Assembly: GCF_025567315.1 (NCBI RefSeq)
Contig: NZ_JAOQJE010000001.1
Location: 1 to 64,000 of the forward strand
Reading direction: 5' to 3'
DNA: 64,000 bases
Origin: Agathobaculum ammoniilyticum
GTDB lineage: Bacteria; Bacillota; Clostridia; Oscillospirales; Butyricicoccaceae
Of the stretch, positions 14,512 through 29,917 are shown in pieces. Within the stretch, counting starts at the first letter, position 1. Each line of letters begins with the position of its first letter. The notes beneath the pieces were generated by a model, which worked only from the letters and a program-made list of their open reading frames with translations, had not been told where the DNA came from and searched no databases. Made by a program: the position numbers and the translations under genes.

Positions 14512-15378
14512 ATGGCTTCCGGAAACATGAAAGATATCAAGCGCCGCATTAAGTCCGTGCAATCCACCATGCAGATCACCAAGGCGATGGAGCTGGTGGC
14601 ATCGTCCAAAATGCGGCGTGCCAAGGAGCGCGCGCTGGCCGCGCGGCCGTATTTCAATACAATGTACCGTACCGTTGCCCGCTTGGCTGCCGCCACGCGG
14701 AGCAGCGAATCGGTCTATACGCGCCGCCGAGAGGTCAGGAACAGCCTGTTCATCGTCATCGCGGGCGACCGCGGGCTGGCGGGCGGCTACAACGCCAATG
14801 TATTCAAGCTGGCGGCGGCCGAAATGGAGGGCAAAAACGCGCAGGTCATCACGATCGGCAAAAAGGCGCAGGAGCATTACGCCAAGCGCCCCTGGCCGGT
14901 GGCCGCAGATTATCCGGCCATCGCCGAGGGGATGAAGATTGGTGATACCCATCCGATCGTGGACGGGTTGCTCCGCCTGTTCCGAGAGGGAAAGGCGGAC
15001 GAGATATTCCTGTGCTACACGGAGTTTGTCTCGCCGTTGCAGCAGGAGGCGAAGTGCCTGCAGCTGCTTCCGGCGCGCTTTGAAGACGCGGCGCAGGAAG
15101 CGCCCGCGGGCCCGCGCGTGCTGACCGAATACGACCCCTCGCCAGAGGCGGTGTTCGATGCGGTCATACCGGAATACCTGTACGGCGTGCTGTACGGCGC
15201 GGTGGTGGAGAGCTACTGCTCCGAGCAGTCCGCGCGCCGCATGGCAATGGAGGCTGCCTCCGACAATGCCAGCGAGATGATCGAAAACCTCAACCTGTCC
15301 TACAACCGCGCCCGTCAGGCGGCCATCACGCAGGAGATCACCGAGATCGTCGCGGGTTCGGGCGAGGTCGGCGCATAG
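14512..15378 (+). CDS. atpG: ATP synthase F1 subunit gamma
   Basis: A 288-residue central-stalk subunit. The N-terminal helix (MKDIKRRIKSVQSTMQITKAMELVASSKM) and the C-terminal helix (SDNASEMIENLNLSYNRARQAAITQEITEIVAG) form the rotor coiled coil, and the Rossmann-like middle domain carries AGDRGLAGGYN. GGAAAGGGGGACTGAGC precedes the ATG. Confidence 0.96.
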   Translation: MASGNMKDIKRRIKSVQSTMQITKAMELVASSKMRRAKERALAARPYFNTMYRTVARLAAATRSSESVYTRRREVRNSLFIVIAGDRGLAGGYNANVFKLAAAEMEGKNAQVITIGKKAQEHYAKRPWPVAADYPAIAEGMKIGDTHPIVDGLLRLFREGKADEIFLCYTEFVSPLQQEAKCLQLLPARFEDAAQEAPAGPRVLTEYDPSPEAVFDAVIPEYLYGVLYGAVVESYCSEQSARRMAMEAASDNASEMIENLNLSYNRARQAAITQEITEIVAGSGEVGA

Positions 15379-15404
15379 GATGATAAGAATTAGGAGTTTT
15401 GCCA

Positions 15405-16802
15405 ATGAGTGAGCAGAATATTGGCACCGTCGTCCAGATTATCGGGCCGGTGCTTGACATCAAATTTGCCGCCGACGCACTGCCGAAGCTGCTGAACGCC
15501 ATCACGATTGACAACAAAGGCCGGACCGTTACGGTCGAGGTCGCGCAGCATATCGGCCAGGATACCGTGCGCTGCATCGCGATGGAGTCCACCGACGGCC
15601 TGGTGCGCGGCATGAAAGCGGTCGATACCGGCGGGCCGATCACGGTGCCGGTGGGCGATAAGAACCTCGGCCGCATCTTCAACCTGCTCGGCCAGCCGGT
15701 GGATAACAAGCCGCCGGTCGAGGGGGAGGAGCGCTGGCCGATCCACCGCCCCGCGCCCTCCTATGAGGAGCAGGAGTCCACGACCGAGATCCTCGAAACC
15801 GGCATCAAGGTCATCGACCTGATCGCGCCATACGCCAAGGGCGGCAAGATCGGCCTGTTCGGCGGCGCGGGCGTCGGCAAGACGGTTATTATCATGGAAC
15901 TGATCAACAACATCGCCAAGCAGCACGGCGGTATTTCAGTATTCACCGGTGTGGGCGAGCGCACCCGCGAGGGCAACGACCTGTATAACGAAATGCAGGA
16001 GTCGGGCGTTATCAACAAGACCGCGCTCGTCTACGGCCAGATGAATGAGCCGCCCGGCGCGCGTATGCGCGTGGCGCTGAGCGGCCTGACCATGGCGGAG
16101 TATTTCCGCGATGTGGAAGGGCAGGACGTGCTGCTGTTCATCGATAATATTTTCCGCTTCACGCAGGCCGGTTCGGAGGTTTCCGCGCTGCTCGGCCGCA
16201 TGCCGTCGGCGGTAGGCTACCAGCCAACGCTCGCAACCGAAATGGGTGCGCTGCAGGAGCGTATCACCTCCACCAAGAAGGGCTCGATCACGTCCGTGCA
16301 GGCGGTTTACGTTCCGGCGGACGACCTGACCGACCCCGCGCCGGCGACCACGTTCTCCCATCTGGACGCCAAGGTCGTGCTGTCGCGTGATATCGCCTCC
16401 ATGGGTATTTATCCGGCGGTGGACCCGCTGGATTCCTCCTCGCGCATCCTGACCGCGGACGTTGTCGGCGTGGAGCATTACGAGGTCGCCCGCGCGGTGC
16501 AGTCAATCCTGCAGAAATACAAGGATTTGCAGGATATTATTGCCATCCTCGGCATGGATGAGCTTTCCGACGAGGATAAGCTGACCGTTGCCCGCGCCCG
16601 CAAGATACAGAACTTCCTGTCGCAGCCATTCCACGTTGCGGAGCAGTTCACGGGCTTCCAGGGCAAGTATGTGCCGATTGCGGAAACCATCCGCGGGTTC
16701 AAGGAGATTCTCGCGGGCCAGCATGACGGCCTGCCCGAGTCCGCGTTCCTGTTCGCCGGCACGATTGACGAGGTAGTGGAGAAGGCGAAGAAGGGGGCAT
16801 AA
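15405..16802 (+). CDS. atpD: ATP synthase F1 subunit beta
   Basis: A 465-residue catalytic subunit. The P-loop is G153-G-A-G-V-G-K-T160, the catalytic glutamate is in GVGERTREGNDLY, and LLFIDNIFRFTQAGSEVSALLGRMPSAVGYQPTL carries the Walker-B/DELSEED-linked core. DELSDED (near residue 385) is the DELSEED-equivalent motif. ATG 15405 has AGGAG 8 bases before it, so the in-frame TTG six bases earlier is rejected. The next gene, atpC, starts one base after the stop. Confidence 0.97.
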   Translation: MSEQNIGTVVQIIGPVLDIKFAADALPKLLNAITIDNKGRTVTVEVAQHIGQDTVRCIAMESTDGLVRGMKAVDTGGPITVPVGDKNLGRIFNLLGQPVDNKPPVEGEERWPIHRPAPSYEEQESTTEILETGIKVIDLIAPYAKGGKIGLFGGAGVGKTVIIMELINNIAKQHGGISVFTGVGERTREGNDLYNEMQESGVINKTALVYGQMNEPPGARMRVALSGLTMAEYFRDVEGQDVLLFIDNIFRFTQAGSEVSALLGRMPSAVGYQPTLATEMGALQERITSTKKGSITSVQAVYVPADDLTDPAPATTFSHLDAKVVLSRDIASMGIYPAVDPLDSSSRILTADVVGVEHYEVARAVQSILQKYKDLQDIIAILGMDELSDEDKLTVARARKIQNFLSQPFHVAEQFTGFQGKYVPIAETIRGFKEILAGQHDGLPESAFLFAGTIDEVVEKAKKGA

Positions 16803-16803
16803 C

Positions 16804-17205
16804 ATGGCTACCTTTCACTTGAAAGTACTGACCGTGGATCGCTGTTTTTACGACGATGCGGTCGACCGGATTGTTGTCCGCACAACGCAGGGCGACGTTG
16901 GCATCCTGCCGAACCATGTGCCGTATACGGCGGCGCTCGGCATCGGCGGCCTGACCATCCTCAAGGATGGGGAGAAGCGCGTGGCGGCGGTTGCCGGCGG
17001 CTTTGTGGACGTTTCCAGGGAGGAAACCGTCGTGCTGGCGCGCACCTGCGAGTGGGCGGATGAAATCGACGTTCACCGTGCCGAGGAGGCCGCGGAACGC
17101 GCCCGCCAGACCCTGCAGCAGAAAGAAAGCGACCATGAGCATGACATCGCGCAGATCAAATTGAAAAAAGCGGTCAACCGTATCCGTATCGCGGGGGATA
17201 AATGA
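16804..17205 (+). CDS. atpC: ATP synthase F1 subunit epsilon
   Basis: A 133-residue epsilon subunit with an N-terminal beta-barrel (VRTTQGDVGILPNHVPYTAALGIGGLTI) and a C-terminal helical hairpin from about residue 88 (EEAAERARQTLQQKESDHEHDIAQIKLKKAVNRIRIA). It regulates ATP hydrolysis and links gamma to the c-ring. It closes the operon; a strong terminator follows. Confidence 0.95.
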   Translation: MATFHLKVLTVDRCFYDDAVDRIVVRTTQGDVGILPNHVPYTAALGIGGLTILKDGEKRVAAVAGGFVDVSREETVVLARTCEWADEIDVHRAEEAAERARQTLQQKESDHEHDIAQIKLKKAVNRIRIAGDK

Positions 17206-17212
17206 CTGCAAT

Positions 17213-17247
17213 AAAAAAACGTCCGGCCTAAGGCCGGACGTTTTTTA
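17213..17247. terminator. Bidirectional terminator after atpC
   Basis: AAAAAACGTCCGGCCT and AGGCCGGACGTTTTTT pair perfectly around a 2-base centre, with T-tracts on both strands. It ends the atp operon and the convergent 17275-17445 gene. Confidence 0.92.
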
Positions 17248-17274
17248 TATGGGTATGGACCTGCGGGGAGGGGA

Positions 17275-17445
17275 TTACGGCTCGTCCTCGAGGCAGGTTT
17301 CAATCATGGAGATGACGACGTTGTTCCAGCTTGTGTCGTTCTCCTTTGCGATCGCGTCAATTTTGGAAACAAGCGACTGCTTGATGTAAATTGTTTTATA
17401 GACGCTCTCTTCTTTTTCGAGAGGACGCCGAATGTTCCATTTCAT
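17275..17445 (-). CDS. Small ribbon-helix-helix-like protein
   Basis: A 56-residue protein reading MKWNIRRPLEKEESVYKTIY, then a strand and two helices with IKQSLVSKIDAIAKENDTSWNNVVISMIETCLEDEP. The order strand (YKTIYI) - helix (QSLVSKIDAIAKEN) - helix (SWNNVVISMIETCLE) and the spacing are those of CopG/Arc-type DNA-binding proteins. AGGTGAGCAGT precedes the ATG, and TATAAT lies 13 bases before the start codon on this strand. Upstream are three evenly spaced TACC repeats that could be its operator. The function is inferred from fold pattern only. Confidence 0.75.
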   Translation of the reverse strand: MKWNIRRPLEKEESVYKTIYIKQSLVSKIDAIAKENDTSWNNVVISMIETCLEDEP

Positions 17446-17457
17446 ACTGCTCACCTG

Positions 17458-17463
17458 ATTATA
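17458..17463 (-). promoter_or_regulatory. -10 element of RHH-like gene
   Basis: A perfect TATAAT on the minus strand (17463-17458). The expected -35 position reads TATTTT, a poor match, so transcription may need an activator or the -35 is atypical. Confidence 0.5.
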
Positions 17464-17489
17464 GTTTACAGGAAATGCAGAAAATAGGA

Positions 17490-17519
17490 TACCTTAGAAA
17501 AATACCATGTAAGGATACC
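17490..17519. repeat. Three TACC[AT]T repeats at 13-base intervals
   Basis: TACCTT (17490), TACCAT (17503) and TACCAT (17516) begin exactly 13 bases apart; AGGATACC is shared by the first and third. They sit upstream of the small RHH-like gene on its minus-strand promoter side. Evenly phased short direct repeats are typical of RHH repressor operators. Confidence 0.65.
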
Positions 17520-17583
17520 ATAGATTTTTCTGGTAAGGCATACATCCTTGATGGGCATTAAAATTAAAGGGGAGATGATGTGT

Positions 17584-17778
17584 ATGGACACGATTGTATG
17601 CGAAAATAAGTGGTGCATTCATTATCAAAAGAGCCGCTGCACTTTCGATGAAATCGAAATCAACAGCTATGGGATGTGCGCGGACTGCGTTATGCGCGAT
17701 CCGGATGAAACCGAGCTGAAGCGCTTCCCCAGGCGCATGCTCGACACGGATTTTCCGGAAACCTTTCCGGAAGAATAA
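17584..17778 (+). CDS. Small cysteine-rich protein, DUF1540-like
   Basis: A 64-residue protein with C6-x4-C11-x7-C19 and C32-x2-C35, suggesting a small zinc-binding unit. The pattern I-V-C-x4-C-x-H-Y then C-x-x-D-x-I-E-I resembles DUF1540-type proteins of Clostridia, though the match is partial. The acidic C-terminus (DFPETFPEE) lacks structure signals. GGGGAG lies 9 bases before ATG 17584; two in-frame ATGs just upstream lie in or next to that Shine-Dalgarno. A terminator follows at once. The function is unknown. Confidence 0.75.
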   Translation: MDTIVCENKWCIHYQKSRCTFDEIEINSYGMCADCVMRDPDETELKRFPRRMLDTDFPETFPEE

Positions 17779-17782
17779 GCAG

Positions 17783-17819
17783 AACGCCGTGCGGCCGGTT
17801 GAACCGCACGGTGTTTTTT
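17783..17819 (+). terminator. Terminator after Cys-rich gene
   Basis: AACGCCGTGCGG and CCGCACGGTGTT form a stem with one G-T pair, followed by TTTTTT. The loop and 3' arm overlap the -35 of the next promoter. Confidence 0.85.
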
Positions 17820-17827
17820 GCTATACT
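17799..17827 (+). promoter_or_regulatory. Promoter of YoaK-family gene, inside a terminator
   Basis: TTGAAC (17799-17804), a 17-base spacer, TATACT (17822-17827). The -35 hexamer lies in the loop of the preceding terminator and the T-tract is in the spacer, so termination and initiation share the same bases. Confidence 0.75.
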
Positions 17828-17861
17828 GAAACCAGATACCGAAAGAAATGGGGAAAGAAAA

Positions 17862-18572
17862 TTGAAACGGATACGGGGGCAAATGTCCGAATCGCTCCTG
17901 CTGGGCGCGCTGCTGGCCGTGGCGGGCGGCTTTTTCGACGCTTATACCTACCTGTGCCGCGGCGGTGTGTTCGCCAATGCGCAGACCGGCAACATCGTGC
18001 TGTTCGGGCTGGAGCTGGCGCAGAGGGAATGGATACGCGCGCTGGGCTATCTGGTGCCGATTGTGGCGTTCGCGGTCGGCGTTGTGGTGGCCGAGGTGGT
18101 CAAGCACCGGTACAAGGTGCAGCAAAATCGGGATATCAATATCCACTGGCGGCAGATCATCGTCCTTGCGGAAACCGTGCTGGTCGCCTGCATGGCCTTT
18201 TTGCCGCAGGAGCGGAACACGGTTGTCAACAGCGTGATCTCATTCGTCTGCGCGCTGCAGGTGGAAGCGTTCCGCAAGGTGCAGGGCAGCGCGATCGCCA
18301 CAACCATGTGTACCGGCAACCTGCGCTCCGGTACCGAGCAGCTTGTCATCTGGCGGCAGACCGGCGACCGTGGCGCCGCAAAAAAGATGCGCAATTACTA
18401 TGCGATCATCCTGTTTTTCATCCTGGGCGCGGTGCTGGGCAGCTTTGCGACCGGCTGGCTGGGGGAGCGGGCGCTGCTGCTGACCTGTGCGCCGCTGCTG
18501 GCGGTGTTCGGTATTATGTTCATCGCGGAGGAGCGGGAGGGGCGCGAAACGCGCGGTTCTCTGGAAAATTAG
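17862..18572 (+). CDS. YoaK-family (DUF1275) membrane protein
   Basis: A 236-residue integral membrane protein with about six hydrophobic segments. The family signature GGFFDAYTYLCRGGVFANAQTGNIV lies in the first helix pair and QVEAFRKVQGSAIATTMCTGNLRS in the middle. The function of DUF1275 is not established. The start is probably TTG 17862, with GGGGAAAG at good spacing. ATG 17883 (seven codons later, SESLLLG following) is the alternative but has a cramped Shine-Dalgarno. It is monocistronic. Confidence 0.85.
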   Translation: MKRIRGQMSESLLLGALLAVAGGFFDAYTYLCRGGVFANAQTGNIVLFGLELAQREWIRALGYLVPIVAFAVGVVVAEVVKHRYKVQQNRDINIHWRQIIVLAETVLVACMAFLPQERNTVVNSVISFVCALQVEAFRKVQGSAIATTMCTGNLRSGTEQLVIWRQTGDRGAAKKMRNYYAIILFFILGAVLGSFATGWLGERALLLTCAPLLAVFGIMFIAEEREGRETRGSLEN

Positions 18573-18581
18573 CACAAAAGC

Positions 18582-18613
18582 AAAAGGGAATGGAAAAATC
18601 CATTCCCTTTTTA
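18582..18613 (+). terminator. Terminator after YoaK-family gene
   Basis: AAAAGGGAATGG and CCATTCCCTTTT pair perfectly around AAAAAT and run into TTTTTA. Confidence 0.9.
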
Positions 18614-18626
18614 TACAAAAATATCC

Positions 18627-18656
18627 TTGACTTATTATGCAAAATCATGGTATAAT
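18627..18656 (+). promoter_or_regulatory. rpoBC promoter
   Basis: TTGACT (18627-18632), an 18-base spacer and perfect TATAAT (18651-18656). It lies directly after the previous terminator, so rpoBC is transcribed independently of any upstream ribosomal-protein genes. Confidence 0.85.
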
Positions 18657-18808
18657 AAAACGCTTAACAAAATCGGGAAATTATCCCGACTCCTAAATAC
18701 ATGTTAGCACGGTCTTGGTCAAAATGCAAGACCCAAAATGATATTTTTGCCACGCCGCCGGGCGTATCAACACCAACACAGCCGAAAGAAACGGAGTGAT
18801 CAAAGCAC
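18657..18808 (+). promoter_or_regulatory. rpoB leader with two hairpins
   Basis: The about 145-base leader contains TCGGGA-AATTA-TCCCGA (18673-18689) and GGTCTTG-N9-CAAGACC (18711-18733), both perfect stems. The second is followed within a few bases by AAAATGATATTTTT, which is U-rich but not a clean terminator. Autoregulation of the RNA polymerase genes is possible but unproven. Confidence 0.5.
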
Positions 18809-22516
<3,708 letters not shown>

Positions 22517-22569
22517 GCCAGCGGCCGGCCGGAATCATCTGTGAATTGGGAAGGAGCATCTGAAAATAT

Positions 22570-26103
<3,534 letters not shown>

Positions 26104-26125
26104 ATCGGAAAAGTATAAATTCTGC

Positions 26126-26163
26126 AAAACAGGGGAATGCTGAAAGGCGTTCCCTTGTTTTTA
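26126..26163 (+). terminator. Terminator after rpoC
   Basis: AAACAGGGGAATGC and GCGTTCCCTTGTTT form a long stem (one G-T and one T-G pair) followed by TTTTT. Confidence 0.85.
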
Positions 26164-26247
26164 CGGTCAGTGGCGCATTTTTTCGCTGTAAACGATGTAG
26201 CAAACGCATATTATGGCAGAAATGGTGAAAAATCTCTGTAAAAGTGC

Positions 26248-26276
26248 TTGACTTCATGCCGGAAAGCAATTATACT
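26248..26276 (+). promoter_or_regulatory. Promoter of L7Ae-like/rpsL unit
   Basis: TTGACT (26248-26253), a 17-base spacer and TATACT (26271-26276), 30 bases before the L7Ae-like start. It likely drives the whole str-type operon (rplGB-rpsL-rpsG-fusA). Confidence 0.8.
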
Positions 26277-26305
26277 AATGAAGTATGCCGTATAGGAGGG
26301 TTAGT

Positions 26306-26548
26306 ATGCTTTCAGAACTTCGCACGGCGCACAAGGTCATCGGTGTGAAGCAGTCGAAAAAGGCGATTCGGGACGGCGCGGCGGCTGAGGTCTATGTTGC
26401 GCTGGACGCGGAAAAACGCGTGGTAGGTCCCATTTACGAGCTTTGCAGCGAGACGGATACCAGGATCACGGAAATCACCACCATGGCGGAGCTGGGGGAC
26501 GCGGCGGGCATCGATGTCGGTGCTGCGGTCGTCACAGTCCTGCGCTGA
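26306..26548 (+). CDS. rplGB: L7Ae/L30e-family K-turn-binding protein
   Basis: An 80-residue protein of the L7Ae/L30e/S12e/Gadd45 fold, equivalent to Bacillus YbxF, which sits at the same place between rpoC and rpsL. HKVIGVKQSKKAIRDGAAAEVYVALDAEKR and the late AGIDVGAAVV motif fit the family, which binds kink-turn RNA. Its role is still debated; it is a minor ribosome-associated protein in Bacillus. ATG 26306 has AGGAGGG 5 bases before it; the in-frame ATG at 26285 does not. Confidence 0.88.
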   Translation: MLSELRTAHKVIGVKQSKKAIRDGAAAEVYVALDAEKRVVGPIYELCSETDTRITEITTMAELGDAAGIDVGAAVVTVLR

Positions 26549-26615
26549 TGCTGTTTGATGGAATACGCGCGGCGCGCGTTTTTCATAAATACTTTTGAAA
26601 GAAGGAGGAAATAAA

Positions 26616-27035
26616 ATGCCAACTTTTAACCAACTCGTCCGTAAGGGGCGCGAGGCAGTCGTTTACAAATCTACGGCGCCGGCTCTTCAGGTAGGCTATA
26701 ACTCTCAGAAGAAGAAAGCCACCGACCAGTCTGCTCCGCAGAAGCGTGGCGTCTGCACGACGGTTAAAACCATGACGCCGAAGAAGCCGAACTCCGCGCT
26801 TCGTAAGGTTGCTCGTGTCAAGCTGACCAACCAGATGGAAGTTTCCGCTTACATCCCGGGCGAAGGTCACAACCTGCAGGAGCACTCTGTCGTTATGGTT
26901 CGCGGCGGCCGTGTAAAGGACCTTCCCGGCGTCCGCTACCACATCATCCGCGGCACGCTGGATACCCAGGGCGTAGCAAACCGCCGTCAGGCTCGTTCCA
27001 AGTACGGCGCTAAGCGTCCGAAGGCAGGCAAGTAA
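26616..27035 (+). CDS. rpsL: 30S ribosomal protein S12
   Basis: A 139-residue S12 of normal Gram-positive length. The decoding-site loops TPKKPNSA and GGRVKDLPGVRYH are wild type, so no streptomycin-resistance substitution is seen at the lysines. GGAGGAAATAAA precedes the ATG. It is followed by an unusually long 191-base gap before rpsG. Confidence 0.97.
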   Translation: MPTFNQLVRKGREAVVYKSTAPALQVGYNSQKKKATDQSAPQKRGVCTTVKTMTPKKPNSALRKVARVKLTNQMEVSAYIPGEGHNLQEHSVVMVRGGRVKDLPGVRYHIIRGTLDTQGVANRRQARSKYGAKRPKAGK

Positions 27036-27226
27036 GCTGCCGACCCACACGTTTTGCGAGAAAAGTTAAAGTTTTTTCAGCAAAGCACTCTCATGCTTTG
27101 TCTGAGGCGTTTTATATCCGATTGCATATACGGGTGTATTACCTCGGACAGGCATTACAACGGCTTGCCCTATGTGCTGAGCCGGAGTACCTATGAAATC
27201 AAATATTTTTGAAGGAGGGAAGCAAA
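27036..27226 (+). other. 191-base rpsL-rpsG intergenic leader with hairpin
   Basis: The gap between rpsL and rpsG is far longer than usual. It contains a perfect stem CAAAGCA-CTCTCA-TGCTTTG (27081-27100), extended by CAG/CTG with single bulges. There is no terminator-like U-tract and no reading frame of note. In E. coli the rpsL-rpsG spacer is the S7 autoregulatory site; a similar role here is inference. Confidence 0.5.
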
Positions 27227-27697
<471 letters not shown>

Positions 27698-27733
27698 TCT
27701 GCGATCCGTTTTACGCTTTGAAAGGAGAGCAAT

Positions 27734-29836
27734 ATGCCTAGAGAATATTCCCTGGAAAGAACCAGAAATATCGGCATCATGGCGCACATCGACGCCGGTA
27801 AAACCACTACCACCGAGCGTATTCTGTACTACACCGGTGTAAACCACAAGATCGGCGATACCCACGACGGTACCGCTACGATGGACTGGATGGAACAGGA
27901 GCAGGAGCGCGGCATCACCATCACCTCTGCCGCAACCACCTGCCACTGGTCGGGCTCCCAGCATCAGTTTCCGGAGCACCGTATCAACATCATCGACACC
28001 CCGGGCCACGTTGACTTCACCATCGAGGTGCAGCGCTCTCTGCGCGTACTGGACGGTTCGGTCACTGTTTTCTGCGCCAAGGGCGGCGTTGAGCCTCAGT
28101 CCGAAACGGTTTGGCATCAGGCTGATGATTATAAGGTGCCGCGTATGGCGTTCGTCAACAAGATGGACATCATGGGTGCCGACTTCTTCAATGTTGTCAG
28201 CATGATGAGGGACCGACTCAAGTGCAACGCAGTGCCGATCCAGCTTCCGATCGGCGTAGAGGAGACGTTCCGCGGCATCATCGACCTGGTGACCATGCGT
28301 GCGGAGGTTTACTATGACGATCTTGGCAAGGATGTCCGCGACGAGGAAATTCCGGCCGATATGATGGATCAGGCGCAGGAGTATCACGACGCGCTGTGGG
28401 AAGCCGCTGCCGAGCTTGACGAGGATCTCATGATGAAGTACCTCGAGGGCGAGGAGATCTCCGCTGCGGAGGTCAAGGCTGCAATCCGCAAGGGTACCAT
28501 TGGCAATCAGATCATTCCCGTTCTGTGCGGCACCGCATACCGCAACAAAGGCGTCCAGATGCTGCTTGACGCGGTTATCGACTATATGCCGGCGCCGACC
28601 GACATCGAGGATATCAAGGGCGTCAACCCCAAGACTGGCGAGGATGATTCCCGTCCGTCCTCCGATGAGGCGCCGTTCTCTGCGCTGGCGTTCAAAATTG
28701 CGACCGACCCGTTCGTCGGCCGACTGACGTTCTTCCGCGTTTACTCGGGTACGATCACTGCGGGTTCCTCGGTCCTCAATGCGACCAAGGACCAGCGCGA
28801 GCGCTTGGGCCGCATCCTGCAGATGCACGCAAACCACCGTCAGGATATCGATGTGGTTTATTCAGGCGATATCGCCGCGGGCATCGGCTTTAAGAATACC
28901 ACCACGGGTGACACGCTCTGCGACGAGAAGCACCCGATCATTCTGGAGTCCATGAACTTCCCAGAGCCGGTTATCCGCGTTGCGATCGAGCCTAAGACCA
29001 AGGCCGGTCAGGAGAAGATGGGTATTGCGCTGGCAAAGCTGGCGGAAGAGGACCCGACTTTCAAGACCTATACCGACGAGGAAACTGGTCAGACCATCAT
29101 CGCCGGCATGGGCGAGCTGCACCTCGAGATCATCGTCGACCGCCTGCTGCGCGAGTTCAAGGTAGAGGCGAATGTCGGCGAGCCGCAGGTTGCTTACAAG
29201 GAAACCATCCGCCGCTCTGCGGACGTAGATCAGAAGTATGCGCGTCAGTCTGGCGGTAAGGGCCAGTACGGCCATGTCAAGATCATTGTTGAACCGAACG
29301 AGTCCGGTAAGGGCTACGAGTTCATCAACAAGATCGTCGGCGGTGCGATTCCAAAGGAATATATCGAGCCTGTCAACCAGGGTATCCAGGGTGCGATGCA
29401 GGCCGGTATCTTGGCGGGTTATCCGGTAGTCGACGTCAAGGTTACCCTGTATGACGGATCCTACCACGAGGTTGACTCCTCTGAAATGGCGTTCAAGATT
29501 GCCGGCTCCATGGCGTTCAAGGAAGCGATGAAGAAGGCGGATCCGGTTCTGATGGAGCCTATCATGCAGGTTGACGTTATGGTGCCGGAGGATTATATGG
29601 GCGATGTCATCGGCGGCCTGAATGCCCGCCGCGGCCAGATTCAGGGTATGGAGCCGCGCGGCGGTGTGCAGGCGATTTCCGCTGCCGTTCCGCTGAGCGA
29701 GATGTTCGGCTATGCGACCGCGCTGCGTTCGAGCACGCAGGGTCGTGGCCAATACACCATGCAGCCCAGCCATTACACGGAAGTACCCAAGAGCATCCAG
29801 GAAAAGATTATGGACACCCGTAACAAAGACAACTAA
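27734..29836 (+). CDS. fusA: Elongation factor G
   Basis: A 700-residue translocase GTPase. The motifs are G1 AHIDAGKT (residues 17-24), switch II DTPGHVDF and G4 NKMD. Domain IV includes YARQSGGKGQYGHVKI, and the end is GYATALRSSTQGRGQYTMQPSHY. AAAGGAGAGCAAT precedes the ATG. It is in the rpsL-rpsG-fusA run. Confidence 0.98.
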   Translation: MPREYSLERTRNIGIMAHIDAGKTTTTERILYYTGVNHKIGDTHDGTATMDWMEQEQERGITITSAATTCHWSGSQHQFPEHRINIIDTPGHVDFTIEVQRSLRVLDGSVTVFCAKGGVEPQSETVWHQADDYKVPRMAFVNKMDIMGADFFNVVSMMRDRLKCNAVPIQLPIGVEETFRGIIDLVTMRAEVYYDDLGKDVRDEEIPADMMDQAQEYHDALWEAAAELDEDLMMKYLEGEEISAAEVKAAIRKGTIGNQIIPVLCGTAYRNKGVQMLLDAVIDYMPAPTDIEDIKGVNPKTGEDDSRPSSDEAPFSALAFKIATDPFVGRLTFFRVYSGTITAGSSVLNATKDQRERLGRILQMHANHRQDIDVVYSGDIAAGIGFKNTTTGDTLCDEKHPIILESMNFPEPVIRVAIEPKTKAGQEKMGIALAKLAEEDPTFKTYTDEETGQTIIAGMGELHLEIIVDRLLREFKVEANVGEPQVAYKETIRRSADVDQKYARQSGGKGQYGHVKIIVEPNESGKGYEFINKIVGGAIPKEYIEPVNQGIQGAMQAGILAGYPVVDVKVTLYDGSYHEVDSSEMAFKIAGSMAFKEAMKKADPVLMEPIMQVDVMVPEDYMGDVIGGLNARRGQIQGMEPRGGVQAISAAVPLSEMFGYATALRSSTQGRGQYTMQPSHYTEVPKSIQEKIMDTRNKDN

Positions 29837-29842
29837 AAACTA

Positions 29843-29871
29843 TTGCATTTTTCTGTGATTTGCAGTAGAAT
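29843..29871 (+). promoter_or_regulatory. tuf promoter
   Basis: TTGCAT (29843-29848), a 17-base spacer and TAGAAT (29866-29871), right after the fusA stop. It would let EF-Tu be made in excess of the upstream genes. Confidence 0.75.
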
Positions 29872-29917
29872 AAACTCACCATGACTATGAATTCAATTTA
29901 CGAGGAGGATATCCACA

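Noticed and set aside
26616..27035. Possible streptomycin-resistant rpsL
   Set aside because: Both lysines in TPKKPNSA and the lysine in GGRVKDLPG are wild type.
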